Source: Bacteroidota bacterium
GTDB lineage: Bacteria; Bacteroidota; Bacteroidia; Flavobacteriales; Flavobacteriaceae
Assembly (NCBI GenBank): GCA_018656255.1
Contig: JABHYI010000119.1
Coordinates: 1-17,640, forward strand
Direction of reading: 5' to 3'
DNA: 17,640 bases
In this document: positions 15,905-17,640 of the stretch, piece after piece
Layout: each line of letters begins with the position of its first letter
How positions within the stretch are numbered: position 1 is the stretch's first letter
Program-made: the position numbers and the translations under genes
Notes under the pieces: model-generated
Told to the model about the DNA's origin: nothing
Database searches by the model: none
Seen by the model: the letters and a program-made list of their open reading frames with translations, nothing else

Positions 15905-17272
15905 TTGAACAACTTAAAAATTATAGGAAGTGAGGAATGGTGTTCATTTGAATCCTTCAAAATTCCAGCAATCAAGGCTCGTATAGACTCTGGTGCTAAA
16001 ACATCATCAATTCAAGCAAGTAATATTAAGATTTTTTTAAAACAAACCCAGGAGTGGGTTCGCTTTGAGGTAACCCCACTGCAGGAAAATAAAAGTATTA
16101 GTATTAGCTGTGAGGCTAAAATTCATTCCAAAAGAACTGTAAAAAGCTCCATAGGTATTTCAGAGCAACGACTCGTTATCAAAACTCCTATTACATTTGG
16201 CGAGGATACTTTTGAAATTGAACTTACACTTGCAAATCGAGATGCTATGGAGTTTAGAATGTTATTAGGAAGAGAAGCGCTATCTAATCGTTACTTAGTA
16301 AACCCATCAACTAGCTATCTTTTTCCTAAATATACTCAGGAACAATTGGATATAAAGTATGCATCATTTAAAACCCAAAAAACAAAATTAAAAATTGCGC
16401 TTTTAGCAAGTAACCCTGATTTATTTAGTAATAAACGTCTTTTAGAGGCTGGGCGCTCTAGAGGTCATGAAATGGTATTTCTCAATGTACAACAGGCGTA
16501 CATGAAGTTTGATGCCACAGAGCCGCAAATACGTTACAGGGGAGGTAATGTTATAGATGAATTTGATGCCATTATACCGCGTATTAAGCCATCAGCTACT
16601 TTTTATGCCTGCGCTTTAATACGTCAGTTTGATGCAATGAATACCTACTGCTTAAACTCTGCAGATGCTATAACACAATCTAGAGACAAGCTTTTGGCTA
16701 CTCAATTATTTGCAAAACACGATATACATATTCCTATTACCGGATTTGCAAATTCTCCGCTAGATACTAAAGATCTTATAAAGATGGTAAATGGTGCACC
16801 CCTTATCATAAAGTTATTAGAAAGTACCCAGGGGAAAGGTGTTGTTTTGGCAGAAACCACAAAGGCTGCAGAGAGTGTGATCAATGCTTTTAAGAGTGTA
16901 AAGACTAATATTTTAGTGCAAGAATTTATCAAAGAAGCAAATGGTCAAGATATTCGTTGTTTTGTAGTCAATGGTAAAGTGGTTGCTTCTATGCAGCGTC
17001 AAGCAGAAAAAGGCGAGTTTAGAGCAAATATTCATCAGGGAGGTAGTGCATCAAGTATAAAAATTACCTCAAAAGAGAGAAAATTAGCAATTAAAGCTGC
17101 TAGAATATTAGACCTACCTGTTGCGGGTGTAGATATTATTAGGTCTAATAAAGGGCCTTTACTGTTGGAAGTGAACTCATCTCCAGGGTTAGAGGCAATA
17201 GAGTCTGCAACAGGTCTAGATATTGCAAATATTATGATTGAAGCAATTGAGAAGAAATTAAAATTCAAGTAA
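15905..17272 (+). CDS. Retropepsin-like protease domain fused to RimK-type ATP-grasp ligase
   Basis: This 455-aa protein joins two activities. Residues 1-145 match the RimK-associated ATP-dependent zinc protease family (PF05618), now viewed as retropepsin-like; D28-S29-G30 in [11 protein letters not shown] is the likely catalytic motif. Residues 160-455 are an RimK-type ATP-grasp ligase with [13 protein letters not shown] as nucleotide loop, [16 protein letters not shown] as the specificity stretch and E422 and N424 in EVNSSPG as magnesium ligands. RimK adds glutamates to ribosomal protein S6 in E. coli; the associated protease is thought to reverse or trim this, so the fusion may add and remove the same group. 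The start is TTG at 15905: the in-frame codon two before it is TAA, the first in-frame ATG is about 100 residues in, and the N-terminus fits the family. It ends the putative operon, so a polyamine-related target is possible. Confidence 0.87.
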   Translation: MNNLKIIGSEEWCSFESFKIPAIKARIDSGAKTSSIQASNIKIFLKQTQEWVRFEVTPLQENKSISISCEAKIHSKRTVKSSIGISEQRLVIKTPITFGEDTFEIELTLANRDAMEFRMLLGREALSNRYLVNPSTSYLFPKYTQEQLDIKYASFKTQKTKLKIALLASNPDLFSNKRLLEAGRSRGHEMVFLNVQQAYMKFDATEPQIRYRGGNVIDEFDAIIPRIKPSATFYACALIRQFDAMNTYCLNSADAITQSRDKLLATQLFAKHDIHIPITGFANSPLDTKDLIKMVNGAPLIIKLLESTQGKGVVLAETTKAAESVINAFKSVKTNILVQEFIKEANGQDIRCFVVNGKVVASMQRQAEKGEFRANIHQGGSASSIKITSKERKLAIKAARILDLPVAGVDIIRSNKGPLLLEVNSSPGLEAIESATGLDIANIMIEAIEKKLKFK

Positions 17273-17279
17273 TATAAAT

Positions 17280-17402
17280 ATGATTACAAGCTTATTTTTT
17301 AAGCTTGCAGAAATGTTAGGGTTTAGTATTATACCTACTTATACAAACACCTCCCCATCTAAAGAAAACCGATATTATTTGAGAAGGATAGAGCTAAAAT
17401 AA
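17280..17402 (+). CDS. Possible 40-aa ORF after the ligase gene
   Basis: An ATG 8 bases after the ligase stop, behind AATATAAATA, opens 40 codons (MITSLFFKLAEMLGFSII...) ending RRIELK. The short distance fits operon coupling, but there is no recognisable family and the frame runs through an AT-rich palindrome that may be a transcript-ending hairpin. Chance is the leading alternative. Confidence 0.2.
   Translation: MITSLFFKLAEMLGFSIIPTYTNTSPSKENRYYLRRIELK
17287..17307 (+). terminator. Hairpin at the end of the polyamine operon
   Basis: CAAGCTTA and TAAGCTTG form a perfect 8-bp stem with a five-T loop, 15 bases after the ligase stop. No T-tract follows (CAGAAATG), so it would end or protect the transcript rather than act as a textbook intrinsic terminator. 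It overlaps the possible 40-aa ORF. Confidence 0.4.
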
Positions 17403-17483
17403 ATTATCATTGAGACTTTTTTTGGTTTTTAGTAGTGCTGGCCGACTTTTTTCTCTAATTAAAAAACAGCACTTTAAAAAAAC

Positions 17484-17504
17484 GGTTGGCAAATGGTTGG
17501 CAAA
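17484..17504. repeat. Tandem GGTTGGCAAA direct repeat
   Basis: GGTTGGCAAA occurs twice (17484-17493 and 17495-17504) with an 11-base period, about one helical turn. Such spacing fits two molecules of a DNA-binding protein on the same face. It lies between the polyamine operon and a minus-strand terminator-like hairpin. No coding frame in either direction explains it. Confidence 0.5.
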
Positions 17505-17521
17505 ATCTGGTTTTTAAAATC

Positions 17522-17557
17522 AAAAAACCCTTGAAAATCAGATGATTAACAAGGGTT
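17522..17557 (-). terminator. Minus-strand intrinsic terminator near the window end
   Basis: On the minus strand AACCCTTG (17557-17550) pairs with CAAGGGTT (17533-17526). The loop contains a further AATC/GATT helix, and the stem ends in a run of six T residues. It would end a transcript entering from beyond position 17640. The 83 bases upstream of it within the window (minus direction) are noncoding by eye, and hold a second small stem GTACTC/GAGTAC (17561-17579). Confidence 0.55.
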
Positions 17558-17640
17558 CTCGTACTCGAAATGGGAGTACTATTATGCAATTTTAGTTATT
17601 TTTGAAATACTCTCAAATTCAACATATTTTTTTTATTTTA

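Noticed and set aside
17558..17582. Possible tRNA T-arm or 3' end (GTACTCGAAATGGGAGTAC).
   Set aside because: No acceptor, D or anticodon arm could be fitted on either strand, so it is only a small inverted repeat.

Overview
The window suggests a Flavobacteriia (Bacteroidota) chromosome. It is AT-rich, start codons lack Shine-Dalgarno sites and sit behind A/T-rich leaders, two promoter-like sites match the Bacteroidota -7 consensus TAnnTTTG, and three proteins combine an N-terminal signal peptide with a C-terminal type IX secretion (T9SS) sorting domain. No mobile-element gene, CRISPR array, rRNA or convincing tRNA was seen.

Left part (1-6419) encodes exported proteins. On the minus strand are a 904-aa M60-type (enhancin-like) metalloprotease and, downstream of it, a 524-aa glucoamylase-like/GH144-type glycosidase, both with T9SS tails. 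A possible 50-aa signal-peptide ORF lies upstream of the protease, and a divergent plus-strand gene encodes a 532-aa surface protein with repeated D-x-x-G-x-x-x-W units and a degenerate T9SS tail. The first 158 bases hold only a start-less reading frame.

Middle part (6520-11352) holds an RmuC-like membrane-anchored coiled-coil protein and a 1056-aa secreted tricorn-type S41 protease whose Ser/His/Ser/Glu catalytic set is intact. The tricorn-like gene is flanked by two diverged copies of a roughly 70-bp noncoding repeat, and a strong intrinsic terminator with a GAAA loop lies 214 bases beyond its stop.

Right part (11353-17272) looks like one six-gene plus-strand operon: arginine decarboxylase (speA-like), agmatinase (speB), a deoxyhypusine-synthase-family enzyme, a 94-aa acidic protein, a VOC-fold protein, and a retropepsin-like protease domain fused to a RimK-type ATP-grasp ligase that starts with TTG. 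The first two enzymes make agmatine and then putrescine. The third is expected to transfer an aminobutyl group, but several residues that bind spermidine in human deoxyhypusine synthase are replaced, so its substrate is open. The ligase/protease fusion at the end could add and remove glutamate on a protein or, speculatively, an amine. A leader of about 280 bases before speA has a -7 box, several hairpins and a 56-codon ORF and is the best candidate for a regulatory RNA here. The right end (17273-17640) has hairpins, a minus-strand terminator and a tandem GGTTGGCAAA repeat, suggesting the edge of another unit beyond the window.
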